DNA from: Bradyrhizobium sp. WBAH42
GTDB lineage: Bacteria; Pseudomonadota; Alphaproteobacteria; Rhizobiales; Xanthobacteraceae
Direction: 5' to 3'
DNA length: 64,000 nt
Assembly (NCBI RefSeq): GCF_024585265.1
Contig: NZ_CP036533.1
Span: 3,481,001-3,545,000, forward strand
Of the stretch, positions 34,494 to 43,398 are shown in pieces. Position 1 is the first letter of the stretch, and every line of letters begins with the position of its first letter. The notes beneath the pieces were generated by a model. That model made no database searches, had not been told where the DNA came from, and saw nothing but the letters and a program-made list of their open reading frames with translations. Position numbers and translations under genes: made by a program.

Positions 34494-35080
34494 GCAAGGC
34501 CAATCTCCTCGACCGTCGCCAGGTCGTCTCCACGCTGCTGGCGAACCGCAAGGACGTCGTCGCGATCGGCGGTCTCGGGGCCTCAACCAACGACATGTGC
34601 GCCGCCGGCGACCATGCCCGCAACTTTTACCTCTGGGGCGGCATGGGCGGCGCCGCGATGATCGGGCTGGGTCTGGCGCTGGCGCAGCCGAAGCTGCCCG
34701 TGCTGGTCATCACCGGCGACGGCGAGATGCTGATGGGAATGGGCAGCCTCGCCACAATCGGCCTGCAGAAGCCGGCCAACCTCTCGATCGCAGTGCTCGA
34801 CAACGAGGCCTATGGCGAGACCGGCGGCCAGACCAGCCACACCTCCGCGGCCGCCGACCTCGTCGGCATCGCCAGGGCTTGCGGCATTAACGACAGCCGG
34901 GCTGTCACGACCATGGCCGAAGTCGAAGCCTTCGCCAAAGCCGTCCACGACGTCTCTGCCGGGCCGCGATTTGCCAACGTGAAGATCGACAGCGCCAATC
35001 TGGAGCGGATTCTGCCGATCCGGGACGGGACCTACATCGTCAACCGGATCCGCGCTGACCTCGGCTTCCGGCCGATCTAG
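34490..35080 (+). CDS. Thiamine-diphosphate decarboxylase beta (PP-domain) subunit
   Basis: A 196-residue protein with the complete ThDP-binding motif: GDGEMLMGMGSLATIGL continuing to LDNEAYGETGGQTSHTS, that is GDG followed about 26 residues later by Asn, which binds Mg and diphosphate. FYLWGGMGGAAMIGLGLALA is the usual entry to the PP domain. It begins inside the last codon of the alpha subunit (ATGA), so equal synthesis of the two subunits is likely. The split-subunit arrangement is that of ComDE-like sulfopyruvate decarboxylase. Confidence 0.84.
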   Translation: MSKANLLDRRQVVSTLLANRKDVVAIGGLGASTNDMCAAGDHARNFYLWGGMGGAAMIGLGLALAQPKLPVLVITGDGEMLMGMGSLATIGLQKPANLSIAVLDNEAYGETGGQTSHTSAAADLVGIARACGINDSRAVTTMAEVEAFAKAVHDVSAGPRFANVKIDSANLERILPIRDGTYIVNRIRADLGFRPI

Positions 35081-35183
35081 GCGGTCTGCCCATCCCTTGC
35101 CGAACTCCTGCACGCGGGCCGTGCAGGCTTGATCAATTTCCATCGATTCTACGTCGCACACAGGTTGCGATGCAACATAGTGC

Positions 35184-35216
35184 TTGACTCCTGCGTGGGT
35201 GAGTGCTTACTCACCC
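35184..35216 (+). promoter_or_regulatory. Promoter and palindromic operator of the TetR-RND operon
   Basis: TTGACT at 35184-35189 is a good -35 element. Overlapping the expected -10 region is GGGTGAGT-GCTT-ACTCACCC at 35197-35216, a perfect eight-base inverted repeat with a four-base centre. TGAGT...ACTCA palindromes are typical sites for TetR repressors of efflux operons, so autorepression is likely. The first candidate ATG (35220) is only four bases past the palindrome, so the message may be nearly leaderless, or translation may start at 35235. Confidence 0.65.
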
Positions 35217-35219
35217 AGC

Positions 35220-35921
35220 ATGAGCTCATTGCGTATGACCAGCGACCTGAGGCGTCAATTGATCCTCGGCGCCGCAAAGCGCTGCTTTGCCCGACACGGC
35301 TACACCGGCACCACGACGAAGAGCGTGGCGGCCGCGGCTGCCATTTCCGAGGCGCTGCTGTTCAAGCATTTCCCGTCCAAGGCGGCGCTCTATGCCGAGA
35401 TCCTCAGCGACGAATGCGAGGCGGATCCCGCTCTGATGGAGCTGCTCGAACGGGAGCCCTCAACCGCCACGCTGGTCGAAGTGATCCGCGGGATGGTCGA
35501 ACACTTCCTCCAGATCGCCGACGGTCCCGATCAGGAAGAGGCCCAGCGCCTGCGGCTGATGGCCACGAGCCATTTGGATGATGGCGAATTCGCCCGCTTG
35601 CTCTATGCCAAGATCGAGACGCTGATCGGCGCTGTCTTCGTCGCCTCGCTCGAGCGTGCGGTTGCGAGCGGTGACGCGCGGCCCTGCGCTGGCGATCCGC
35701 TCAACCTGTTCTGGTTTGCGCATCATGCTGTGATGACCGCGGCGCTGACCAGGCTGCCGGCCACGCCCTGTCTTGCTTACGGCAGGGCGACCGACCTGGA
35801 GCGGCAGCTCTGTGAGTTTCTCCTGAGGGGTATCGGACTTAACGACGCCGCAATTGCTTCGCATCTGGGCCGCAATCAGGCCGCGGATGCGAACCAGGCG
35901 GCGATTGCAGAAAGTGCATGA
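35220..35921 (+). CDS. TetR-family repressor of the RND efflux operon
   Basis: A protein of 233 residues (228 if the ATG at 35235, with GAG nine bases upstream, is used). The DNA-binding domain is LRRQLILGAAKRCFARHGYT followed by TKSVAAAAAISEALLFKHF, with the FPSKAALYAEIL entry to the ligand domain. A palindromic operator immediately precedes it, and the membrane-fusion gene starts two bases after its stop, so it is the first gene of the efflux operon and probably its repressor. Confidence 0.85.
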   Translation: MSSLRMTSDLRRQLILGAAKRCFARHGYTGTTTKSVAAAAAISEALLFKHFPSKAALYAEILSDECEADPALMELLEREPSTATLVEVIRGMVEHFLQIADGPDQEEAQRLRLMATSHLDDGEFARLLYAKIETLIGAVFVASLERAVASGDARPCAGDPLNLFWFAHHAVMTAALTRLPATPCLAYGRATDLERQLCEFLLRGIGLNDAAIASHLGRNQAADANQAAIAESA

Positions 35922-35922
35922 C

Positions 35923-37116
35923 ATGAACATCGTGGCCGAAAACAAGATTTCGGGGCAACCGATCGACAACAAGGCTCCCAAGCGTCCGGTCCGGCCGGTA
36001 CGCTGGTTCATCATCGTCGGCACGCTTCTGGCCGTGCTCGTCGGTGGGCTCGTCTGGTTCAATTCCTTCCGCGGCCAGATGATCAAGCAGTTCTTCGCCA
36101 ACAACAAGCCGCCGCCGACCCCGGTCAGCGCGGCCGAGGCGAAGTCCGAGGTGGTGCCGAACCTGCTCACCGCGGTCGGCAGCCTCGTCGCCGTGCACCA
36201 GGTCGACGTCAGCGCCGACGTCAACGGGCGCGTCACCGAGATCAAGTTCGAGCCGGGCACGCGTGTCGAGGCCGGCACGCCGCTGGTGCAGCTGTTCGAC
36301 GCGCCGGAGCAGGGCGATCTCGCCAATTACAAGGCGCAGGCGACCGTCGCGCAGCTGTCGCTTGATCGCGCCAAGCAGCTGGCCTCGCGCCAGTTCGGTC
36401 CGCAGGCGACCGTCGATACCGCGCAGGCTGCTTACGACCAGGCGCAGGCGGGCATCGCCAAGACCGAAGCGTTGATCTCGCAGAAGCTGGTGCGCGCGCC
36501 GTTCGCCGGCGATCTCGGTATGCGTAAGGTCGAGGTCGGTCAGTATCTCACCGCCGGCACCGCGATCGTGTCGCTGACCGATCTGTCGGAGCTGTGGGCC
36601 AACTTCACGGTGACGGAAAAGGATTCCGGCAGCCTCAAGGTCGGCCAGACCGTCCGCCTGAAGGTCGACGCCTATCCCGGCCGCACCTTCCAGGGCAAGA
36701 TCACCACGATCGAGCCGCAGATCGCCACAGATACCCGCAACATCCGGGTGCAGGCGACGATCGCCAATCCGGAGAAGATCCTGAAGCCCGGCATGTTCGT
36801 GACCACGACGGTGGTTTTGCCGGAAAAGCCGGCCGTGATCACGGTGCCTGAAACGGCGGTCGATTACACGCTGTACGGCGACTCGGTGTTCGTGATCACC
36901 GAAAAGAAGGAAGAGGACGGCAAGACCAGCCTGTCGGCGGTGCGCACCTTCGTGCAGACCGGCAACCGGGTCGAGGGTCGGACCGAAATCGTCAAGGGCG
37001 TGAAGGCAGGCGACAAGGTCGTCGCCGTCGGCCAGCTCAAGCTGCAATCGGGCGCGCCGGTGTCGATCTCGACTGATCCGGCCCCCCCGATCCCGGCGCA
37101 GCCGCCGCGCTACTGA
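35923..37116 (+). CDS. RND efflux periplasmic adaptor (membrane fusion) protein
   Basis: A 397-residue adaptor. The N-terminal anchor WFIIVGTLLAVLVGGLVWF lies near residues 28-46. Then come the first lipoyl half (VDVSADVNGRVTEIKFEPGT), a short helical hairpin (LSLDRAKQLASRQF), the second lipoyl half (LVRAPFAGDLGMRKVEVGQY), a beta-barrel (ELWANFTVTEKDSGSL) and the membrane-proximal domain. The linker end is Pro-rich. It bridges the RND pump at 37185 and an outer-membrane channel that is not encoded here. It begins two bases after the TetR stop. Confidence 0.9.
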   Translation: MNIVAENKISGQPIDNKAPKRPVRPVRWFIIVGTLLAVLVGGLVWFNSFRGQMIKQFFANNKPPPTPVSAAEAKSEVVPNLLTAVGSLVAVHQVDVSADVNGRVTEIKFEPGTRVEAGTPLVQLFDAPEQGDLANYKAQATVAQLSLDRAKQLASRQFGPQATVDTAQAAYDQAQAGIAKTEALISQKLVRAPFAGDLGMRKVEVGQYLTAGTAIVSLTDLSELWANFTVTEKDSGSLKVGQTVRLKVDAYPGRTFQGKITTIEPQIATDTRNIRVQATIANPEKILKPGMFVTTTVVLPEKPAVITVPETAVDYTLYGDSVFVITEKKEEDGKTSLSAVRTFVQTGNRVEGRTEIVKGVKAGDKVVAVGQLKLQSGAPVSISTDPAPPIPAQPPRY

Positions 37117-37128
37117 CAACATCCTCGC

Positions 37129-37151
37129 GTGATCCGGCCCGGCCGGATCAC
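37129..37151. other. Perfect palindrome between adaptor and pump genes
   Basis: GTGATCCGGCC, one C, GGCCGGATCAC: a perfect inverted repeat of eleven bases per arm. In RNA it would form a stable hairpin between the two coding regions, followed by TTGAAAAAAGAAA. It could partly terminate, protect the adaptor message, or serve as a protein site. Confidence 0.7.
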
Positions 37152-37184
37152 GCATCTTGAAAAAAGAAATCGAGATCGCCCGCG

Positions 37185-40100
37185 ATGGCCTTTACCGATA
37201 TTTTCATCAAACGACCGGTTCTGTCGGTTGTCGTCAGCCTGCTGATCCTGCTGATCGGCCTGCGCGCGGCGATGGTGCTGCCGATCCGGCAATATCCGAA
37301 GCTGTCGAACACGGTCATCAACATCACGACCGTCTATCCCGGCGCGTCCGCAGATCTGATCCAGGGCTTCATCACGACGCCGATCGAGCAGGCGGTCGCC
37401 TCCGCCGAGGGCGTCGACTACATCACCTCGTCCTCGGTGCTCGGCACCTCTACGATCCAGGTCTACATCAAGCTGAATTTCGATCCGAACCAGGCGCTCA
37501 CCGAGGTGCTGGCGAAGACCAATTCGGTGAAGTACCTGATCCCGAAGGAATCCAACGACCCGATCGTCACCAAGACCACGGGCCAGACCACGGCCGTGAT
37601 GTATCTCGGCTTCTCGTCCGAGGAACTGTCGGGTTCGGCGATATCGGACTACCTCACGCGCGTGGTGCAGCCGGTGCTTTCCACCGTCGACGGCGTCGCG
37701 TCGGCTGACATTCTCGGCGGCCAGACCTTCGCCATGCGGCTCTGGCTCGATCCTGTGAAGATGGCCGGCCGCAATGTGTCGGCTTCCGACGTTGCGACGG
37801 CGATCGCCGCCAACAACTTCCAATCCGCGGCGGGCCAGACCAAGGGCTATCTGATCGTCTCGAATATCTCGACGAACACGGACCTGACCAACGTCGATCA
37901 ATTCAAGAGAATGATCGTCAAGGCGAAGGACGGCGGCTTCGTGCGGATGGAGGACATCGCCACCGTCGAGCTTGCCGCCCAGAGCACGAACGCCAGCGTC
38001 GCCTTCAACGGAGAGCACGCGATCTTCATCGGCGTTCAGGCGACGCCGCAGGGCAACCCGCTGACTCTCGTGAAGGGCGTGCGCGCGCTGTTCCCCGAGC
38101 TCGAACGCAACCTGCCGCCGTCGATGAAGATGAAGGTCGCCTACGACTCGACCAAGTTCATTCAGTCCTCGATCGAGGAGGTGGAGAAGACGCTGGGCGA
38201 AGCCGTGATCATCGTGATCGTGGTGATCTTCCTGTTCCTGGCCTCGCTGCGTTCGGTCATCATTCCCGTCGTCACCATCCCTCTGTCGATGATCGGCGTC
38301 TGCACCTTGATGCTGGCGCTGGGGTTCAGCTTCAATCTCCTGACCCTGCTCGCAATGGTGCTGGCGATCGGCCTCGTCGTCGACGACGCCATCGTGGTAG
38401 TGGAGAACATCCACCGCCACCTGGAGGAGGGCAAGACGCCGGTCCAGGCCTCGCTGCAAGGCGCGCGCGAGATCGTTGGGCCCGTCATCTCGATGACGAT
38501 CACGCTCGCGGCCGTGTACGCGCCGATCGGTTTCCTTGGCGGCCTCACCGGTTCGCTGTTCCGCGAATTCGCCTTCACGCTGGCAGGCTCGGTGATCGTG
38601 TCGGGCGTGATCGCGCTTACGTTGTCGCCGATGATGTGCTCGGTGCTGCTGAAGAACACCGAAGAAGGCCGCTTCGCCAAGCTCGTGAACAACGTGTTCG
38701 GCGCGATGACGCGCTGGTATGGGCGCAAGCTCGACCGCTCGCTGGACTACAAGGCCATCACTGGCCTGTTCGCGATCACGATCCTCGGGCTCGTCGGCTT
38801 CCTCTACATGCACACCTCGAAGGAGCTGGCTCCGGAGGAGGATCAGGGCATCGTCTTCGCGGTGACCAAGGCGCCGAAATACGCCAACATCGATTATCTC
38901 GATTTCTACGGCGACAAGCTCGACAAGGAATTCGAAAAATTTCCGGAGACCGATCTGCGCTTCGTCCTGAACGGCATCAACGGCCCGCAAGGCGGCATCG
39001 CCGGCATGTTGCTCAAACCCTGGGACGAGCGAAAACGCTCGTCAATCAAGTTGAAGCCGCTGGTGCAGGCCGAACTCTCCAAGATCGAGGGCGTGCAGGC
39101 ATTCGCATTCAACCTGCCGCCGCTGCCGGGCGGACCTGGCGGCCTGCCGGTGCAGATGGTGATCAACTCCACCGCTGGATTCCAGGCGGTCTATGAGCAG
39201 ATGGAAAAGCTGAAGGACGCCGCGCGCAAGAGCGGCATGTTCATCGTCTCCGACAGCGACCTGGCCTATAACCAGCCGAACGTTGAGGTCACGATCGACC
39301 GCACCAAGGCGCAGGACCTCGGCGTCAACATGCAGAACCTCGGCTCTACGCTCGCGGTCCTGCTGGGCGGCAACTACATCAACCGCTTCAATCTCGAGGG
39401 TCGCTCATATCAGGTCATTCCGCAGGTGCCGCGCGTCAATCGGCTCTCGCCGGAAGCCCTCGGCGGCTATTACGTGACCACGAACACCGGCCAGCAGCTT
39501 CCGCTGTCGACCGTGGTCTCGATCAGGACCAAGACCGACCCGAATTCGCTGACGCACTACAATCAGCTCAATTCGGCGACGTTCTCGGCCGTGCCGATGC
39601 CCGGCGTGACCATCGGCGCTGCGGTCGATTTCCTCGAAGGCGAGGCCAAGAAGCTGCCGCAGGGCTTCAGCCACGACTATCTTGCCGATAGCAGGCAATA
39701 TGTTCAGGAGGGCAATCAGCTTGCGATCACTTTCTGCTTCGCGCTGATCATCATCTTCCTGGTGCTGGCAGCGCAGTTCGAGAGCTTGCGCGACCCGTTG
39801 GTCATCATGATCTCGGTGCCGATGGCGATCGTCGGTGCTCTGATCCCGCTGTTCTTCGGCGCGGCGACCATGAACATCTACACCCAGGTCGGTCTGCTCA
39901 CCCTGGTCGGCCTGATCACCAAGCACGGCATCCTGATGGTGGAGTTCGCCAACGAGCTCCAGGTCAACGAGCGGCTCGACCGCCGCTCGGCCATCGAGAT
40001 GTCGGCCCGCATCCGCCTGCGGCCGATCCTGATGACCACGGCGGCGATGGTGACCGGCCTGATCCCGCTGCTGACCGCGACGGGCGCGGGCGCGGCCAGC

Positions 40101-40280
40101 CGCTTCTCGATCGGCCTCGTGGTCGTCGCCGGCATGTCGATCGGCACGCTGTTCACGCTGTTCGTGCTGCCGGCGGTCTATGTGGTGCTGGCGACCGACC
40201 ATCGCGCGGCGGCCGATTCCGAGCGGAACAAGCAGGTCAACGAGCTCGACCTCGATGCAAAGGTGCTGCGGCCGACCTGA
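37185..40280 (+). CDS. RND-family efflux pump inner-membrane permease (AcrB/MexB type)
   Basis: A 1031-residue proton-driven pump with twelve membrane helices and two large periplasmic loops. The start MAFTDIFIKRPVLSVVVSLL is typical. The proton-relay acidic pair is in TM4 (LAIGLVVDDAIVVVENIHRH). TM10-12 include LVGLITKHGILMVEFANELQ and the usual MTTAAMVTGLIPLLTATGAG. With the adaptor it forms a tripartite system for export of hydrophobic or amphiphilic compounds. A strong terminator follows the stop. Confidence 0.93.
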   Translation: MAFTDIFIKRPVLSVVVSLLILLIGLRAAMVLPIRQYPKLSNTVINITTVYPGASADLIQGFITTPIEQAVASAEGVDYITSSSVLGTSTIQVYIKLNFDPNQALTEVLAKTNSVKYLIPKESNDPIVTKTTGQTTAVMYLGFSSEELSGSAISDYLTRVVQPVLSTVDGVASADILGGQTFAMRLWLDPVKMAGRNVSASDVATAIAANNFQSAAGQTKGYLIVSNISTNTDLTNVDQFKRMIVKAKDGGFVRMEDIATVELAAQSTNASVAFNGEHAIFIGVQATPQGNPLTLVKGVRALFPELERNLPPSMKMKVAYDSTKFIQSSIEEVEKTLGEAVIIVIVVIFLFLASLRSVIIPVVTIPLSMIGVCTLMLALGFSFNLLTLLAMVLAIGLVVDDAIVVVENIHRHLEEGKTPVQASLQGAREIVGPVISMTITLAAVYAPIGFLGGLTGSLFREFAFTLAGSVIVSGVIALTLSPMMCSVLLKNTEEGRFAKLVNNVFGAMTRWYGRKLDRSLDYKAITGLFAITILGLVGFLYMHTSKELAPEEDQGIVFAVTKAPKYANIDYLDFYGDKLDKEFEKFPETDLRFVLNGINGPQGGIAGMLLKPWDERKRSSIKLKPLVQAELSKIEGVQAFAFNLPPLPGGPGGLPVQMVINSTAGFQAVYEQMEKLKDAARKSGMFIVSDSDLAYNQPNVEVTIDRTKAQDLGVNMQNLGSTLAVLLGGNYINRFNLEGRSYQVIPQVPRVNRLSPEALGGYYVTTNTGQQLPLSTVVSIRTKTDPNSLTHYNQLNSATFSAVPMPGVTIGAAVDFLEGEAKKLPQGFSHDYLADSRQYVQEGNQLAITFCFALIIIFLVLAAQFESLRDPLVIMISVPMAIVGALIPLFFGAATMNIYTQVGLLTLVGLITKHGILMVEFANELQVNERLDRRSAIEMSARIRLRPILMTTAAMVTGLIPLLTATGAGAASRFSIGLVVVAGMSIGTLFTLFVLPAVYVVLATDHRAAADSERNKQVNELDLDAKVLRPT

Positions 40281-40303
40281 GGCCGCTGGCAAGGCTAGTC
40301 GAA

Positions 40304-40335
40304 GGGCGGCAGCGGTCATCCGCTGCCGCCCTTTT
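40304..40335 (+). terminator. Rho-independent terminator after the RND operon
   Basis: GGGCGGCAGCGG and CCGCTGCCGCCC form a perfect twelve-base stem around TCAT, followed immediately by TTTT. It lies 23 bases after the pump stop codon and separates the efflux operon from the histidine kinase operon. Confidence 0.85.
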
Positions 40336-40408
40336 CGTTGCGCCCGGGTGAGCCCTTTTCCCGCGCTTGCGAGAGACAAGGTCCGGGCTTCTTGCTAGGT
40401 TCCGCGGG

Positions 40409-43012
40409 ATGAGCCTGTCCCTTCACCCCGACACCCGCCAAGCCGGGACACTGCCGAGCGCGGCCCGCGGCGAGGCCGGCTCCGGCGAGACGGCGGGCCG
40501 CGGAATCCGGACCCGGCTCTTTGCCAAATACGTCGCGCTGTTCGTGGCCGTCGTCGCCATCGCGCTGCTCGCCAATGGCTTGTTTGAGGTCTACTTCTAT
40601 TATCGCGAGCACAAGGCCTCGCTGATCCGGGTCCAGCACGAGCAGGCGGAGGCGGCCGCGGCCAAGATCGGCCAGTTCGTCAAGGAGATCGAGAGTCAGC
40701 TCGGCTGGACCACGCAGCTGCCCTGGTCGAGCGGTTCGATCGAGCAGCGCCGGTTCGACGCGCTGCGCCTGTTGCGCCAGGTGCCTGCGGTCACCGAACT
40801 GGCCCAGGTGGATTCGACCGGCAAGGAGCGGCTGCGGGTCTCGCGGCTGGCGATGGACGCGCTCGATAGCGGGATCGACCTGTCGAGCGACCCGAAGTTC
40901 ACCGAGGCGGTCGCGCGCAAGGTCTATTACGGACCTGTCTATTTCCGCCGGGAGTCCGAGCCTTACATGACACTGGCGCTGGCGGGCGCGCGCAAGGACG
41001 CCGGCGTCAGCATCGCCGAGGTCAACCTCAAGCTAATCTGGGACGTCGTGTCCCAGATCAAGGTCGGCGAGCACGGCCATGCCTACGTGGTCGGCCCGGA
41101 GGGCCGCCTGATCGCGCATCCCGACATCAGTCTCGTGCTGCGCAACACCGACATGTCCGGCCTCGCCCAGGTGAGGGGTGCCCGAGCTGGTGGCGGCACC
41201 ATGCCGGACTCGTTGCAAGAGGCGAACAACATCCAGGGACAGACGGTCCTGACAGCCTCAGCCCCGATCCCGCCGCTGGGCTGGACCATGTTCGTGGAGC
41301 TTCCGGTCGAGGAGGCCTATGCTTCGCTCTACGCCTCGTTGCAGCGGCTCGCCATCGTGCTGCTCGCGGCCTCGATTTTCGCGGTGCTCGCCGGGGTTTT
41401 CCTGGCGCGCCGCATGGTCGGGCCGATCCAGGCGCTGCGCAGCGGCGCCGAGCGGATCGGCGGCGGCGACTTCTCCCAACGCATCTCGATCAAGTCCGGC
41501 GACGAGCTCGAAGGCCTCGCCGATCAGTTCAACGAGATGGGCGCGCGCCTGCAGGAATCCTATGCCGACTTGGAAAGGAAGGTCGAGCAGCGCACGGCGG
41601 AATTGAGCGAATCGCTGCAACAGCAGACCGCAACTTCCGAAGTGCTCCAGGTTATCTCCATTTCCCCCGGACAATTGGGGCCGGTATTTCGCATCATGTT
41701 GGAGAACGCCACTCGCATCTGCCAGGCTGAGTTCGGGTCTCTTTATCTGCGGGAGGGAGACACGTTCCGCGCCATCGCGATGCACGGTGTTCCGGCCGAG
41801 CTGAAGGACGAAATCTACCAGAAGCCGACACGGCCGGCTCCGAACACCGTCATCGGCCGCATCGTTCGGACCAGGGAAACCGTGCATGTTGTCGATACGA
41901 GGACGGAGCCGGACTTCTTCGAAACACCTCAAGGATATGACGGACCAATACTGGCGCTACGCGCCGGGGCGCGGACACTGGTTGGTGTTCCCATGCTCAA
42001 GGACGGCGACCTGATCGGCGCGCTTCTGATCTACCGTCAGCGGCCTCTTGCCTTCTCCAGCAAGCAAATCGAGTTGGTGACGAATTTTGCGGCGCAGGCT
42101 GTGATCGCGATGGAAAATGCGCGCCTGCTCAACGAATTGAGGGACCGCACGGATGAGCTGTCGCGCTCACTCGAGGACCTGCGCGCCGCTCAGGACCGTC
42201 TGATTCAGACCGAGAAGCTCGCCTCGCTCGGCCAGCTCACCGCCGGCATTGCCCATGAGATCAAGAACCCGCTTAATTTCGTCAATAATTTCTCCGCGGT
42301 CTCGACCGAGCTGATCGACGAGCTCAACGAGACCCTGCAATCCGCCGCGCTCGACGGCACGACGAAGCAGGAGGTTGACGAGCTGACCGGCATGCTCAGG
42401 GCAAACCTCGAGAAGGTGGTGCAGCACGGCAAGCGCGCCGATTCCATCGTCAGGAACATGCTGCTGCATTCGCGTCAGGGTTCCGGCGAACATCGCGCCG
42501 TCGACATCAATGCGGTGGTGGAGGAGAGTCTCAATCTCGCCTATCACGGCGCGCGCGCCGAAAGGCCTGCCTTCAACGTCACGCTCCAGCGCGATTTCGA
42601 CCCGGCTGCCGGCATGATCGACATCTATCCCCAGGAGATCACGCGCGTCTTTCTCAACCTGATCTCGAACGGCTTCTATGCCGCGAACAAGCGCAAGGAG
42701 AGCGACGGCGAGGCATTCGAGCCCACCTTGCGCGCGGCAACGAAGAATCTCGGCGACAGGGTCGAGATCCGGATCCGCGACAACGGCATGGGGATTCCGC
42801 CTGAGGTGAAGGAGAAGATGTTCAATCCTTTCTTCACCACCAAGCCGGCCGGCGAAGGCACGGGCCTAGGCCTTTCAATGAGCCACGACATCGTGGTGAA
42901 ACAACACGGCGGCACGATCGACGTGAACACCACGCAAGGTGTATTCACCGAATTCATCATCACGCTGCCGCGGACGATGGCAGCGGCCGACACTTCCGGA
43001 GGAAAGTCTTGA
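40409..43012 (+). CDS. Hybrid-domain sensor histidine kinase (Cache-HAMP-GAF-HisKA-HATPase)
   Basis: An 867-residue membrane sensor. After a basic N terminus come TM1 (LFAKYVALFVAVVAIALLAN), a periplasmic double-Cache region (about residues 65-305), TM2 (LAIVLLAASIFAVLAGVFLA) and HAMP (RRMVGPIQALRSGAERIGGG). A GAF domain occupies about residues 425-580. The H-box is GQLTAGIAHEIKNPLNFVNN, with His near residue 616. ATP-binding boxes are NLISNGFYAANK (N), RDNGMGIPPEV (G1), FNPFFTTKPAGEGTGLGLSM (F and G2). It phosphorylates the two receivers encoded next; the first overlaps its stop by four bases. Signal unknown: a periplasmic small molecule plus a cytoplasmic GAF ligand. Confidence 0.92.
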   Translation: MSLSLHPDTRQAGTLPSAARGEAGSGETAGRGIRTRLFAKYVALFVAVVAIALLANGLFEVYFYYREHKASLIRVQHEQAEAAAAKIGQFVKEIESQLGWTTQLPWSSGSIEQRRFDALRLLRQVPAVTELAQVDSTGKERLRVSRLAMDALDSGIDLSSDPKFTEAVARKVYYGPVYFRRESEPYMTLALAGARKDAGVSIAEVNLKLIWDVVSQIKVGEHGHAYVVGPEGRLIAHPDISLVLRNTDMSGLAQVRGARAGGGTMPDSLQEANNIQGQTVLTASAPIPPLGWTMFVELPVEEAYASLYASLQRLAIVLLAASIFAVLAGVFLARRMVGPIQALRSGAERIGGGDFSQRISIKSGDELEGLADQFNEMGARLQESYADLERKVEQRTAELSESLQQQTATSEVLQVISISPGQLGPVFRIMLENATRICQAEFGSLYLREGDTFRAIAMHGVPAELKDEIYQKPTRPAPNTVIGRIVRTRETVHVVDTRTEPDFFETPQGYDGPILALRAGARTLVGVPMLKDGDLIGALLIYRQRPLAFSSKQIELVTNFAAQAVIAMENARLLNELRDRTDELSRSLEDLRAAQDRLIQTEKLASLGQLTAGIAHEIKNPLNFVNNFSAVSTELIDELNETLQSAALDGTTKQEVDELTGMLRANLEKVVQHGKRADSIVRNMLLHSRQGSGEHRAVDINAVVEESLNLAYHGARAERPAFNVTLQRDFDPAAGMIDIYPQEITRVFLNLISNGFYAANKRKESDGEAFEPTLRAATKNLGDRVEIRIRDNGMGIPPEVKEKMFNPFFTTKPAGEGTGLGLSMSHDIVVKQHGGTIDVNTTQGVFTEFIITLPRTMAAADTSGGKS

Positions 43013-43398
43013 ACGTTTACATCCTGGTCGTCGATGACGAGCCCGACGTCGAGGCATTGTTTCGGCAGCAGTTCCGGCGCGACCTGCGCGCTGGCCGCTT
43101 CCAGATGGAGTTTGCGCTCTCGGCCCCCGAGGCGCTCGAGCGCGCTGCCGAAGTTCGTGATCCCTCGCTGATCCTGATCCTGTCCGACATCAACATGCCC
43201 GGCATGAGCGGGCTCGACATGCTGCCGAAAGTGCGTGCCGCGCATCCGGACGTTCCCGTCATCATGATCACGGCCTATGGCGATGCCGAGACGCGCCGCA
43301 AGGCGATCGAGCGGGGCGCCGTCGGGCTCCTCACCAAGCCGATCGACTTTGCGCTGCTGCGGCAGGAGATCGATACGAGGCTCGAGCAAGCCGCATGA
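43009..43398 (+). CDS. Single-domain response regulator
   Basis: A 129-residue stand-alone receiver. Acidic pocket DDE at residues 9-11, phosphorylation site D60 ([16 protein letters not shown]), conserved Thr in VIMITAYGD and Lys in GLLTKPIDF. Start is TTG, six bases after GGAGGAA, overlapping the kinase stop (TTGA). No output domain, so it probably relays or drains phosphate between the kinase and the receiver-cyclase that follows with an ATGA overlap. Confidence 0.9.
   Translation: MNVYILVVDDEPDVEALFRQQFRRDLRAGRFQMEFALSAPEALERAAEVRDPSLILILSDINMPGMSGLDMLPKVRAAHPDVPVIMITAYGDAETRRKAIERGAVGLLTKPIDFALLRQEIDTRLEQAA

Noticed and set aside
40409..43012. Kinase considered as a chemoreceptor because of its Cache-HAMP layout
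   Set aside because: It has an H-box and complete N, G1, F and G2 boxes and no methyl-accepting signalling hairpin.
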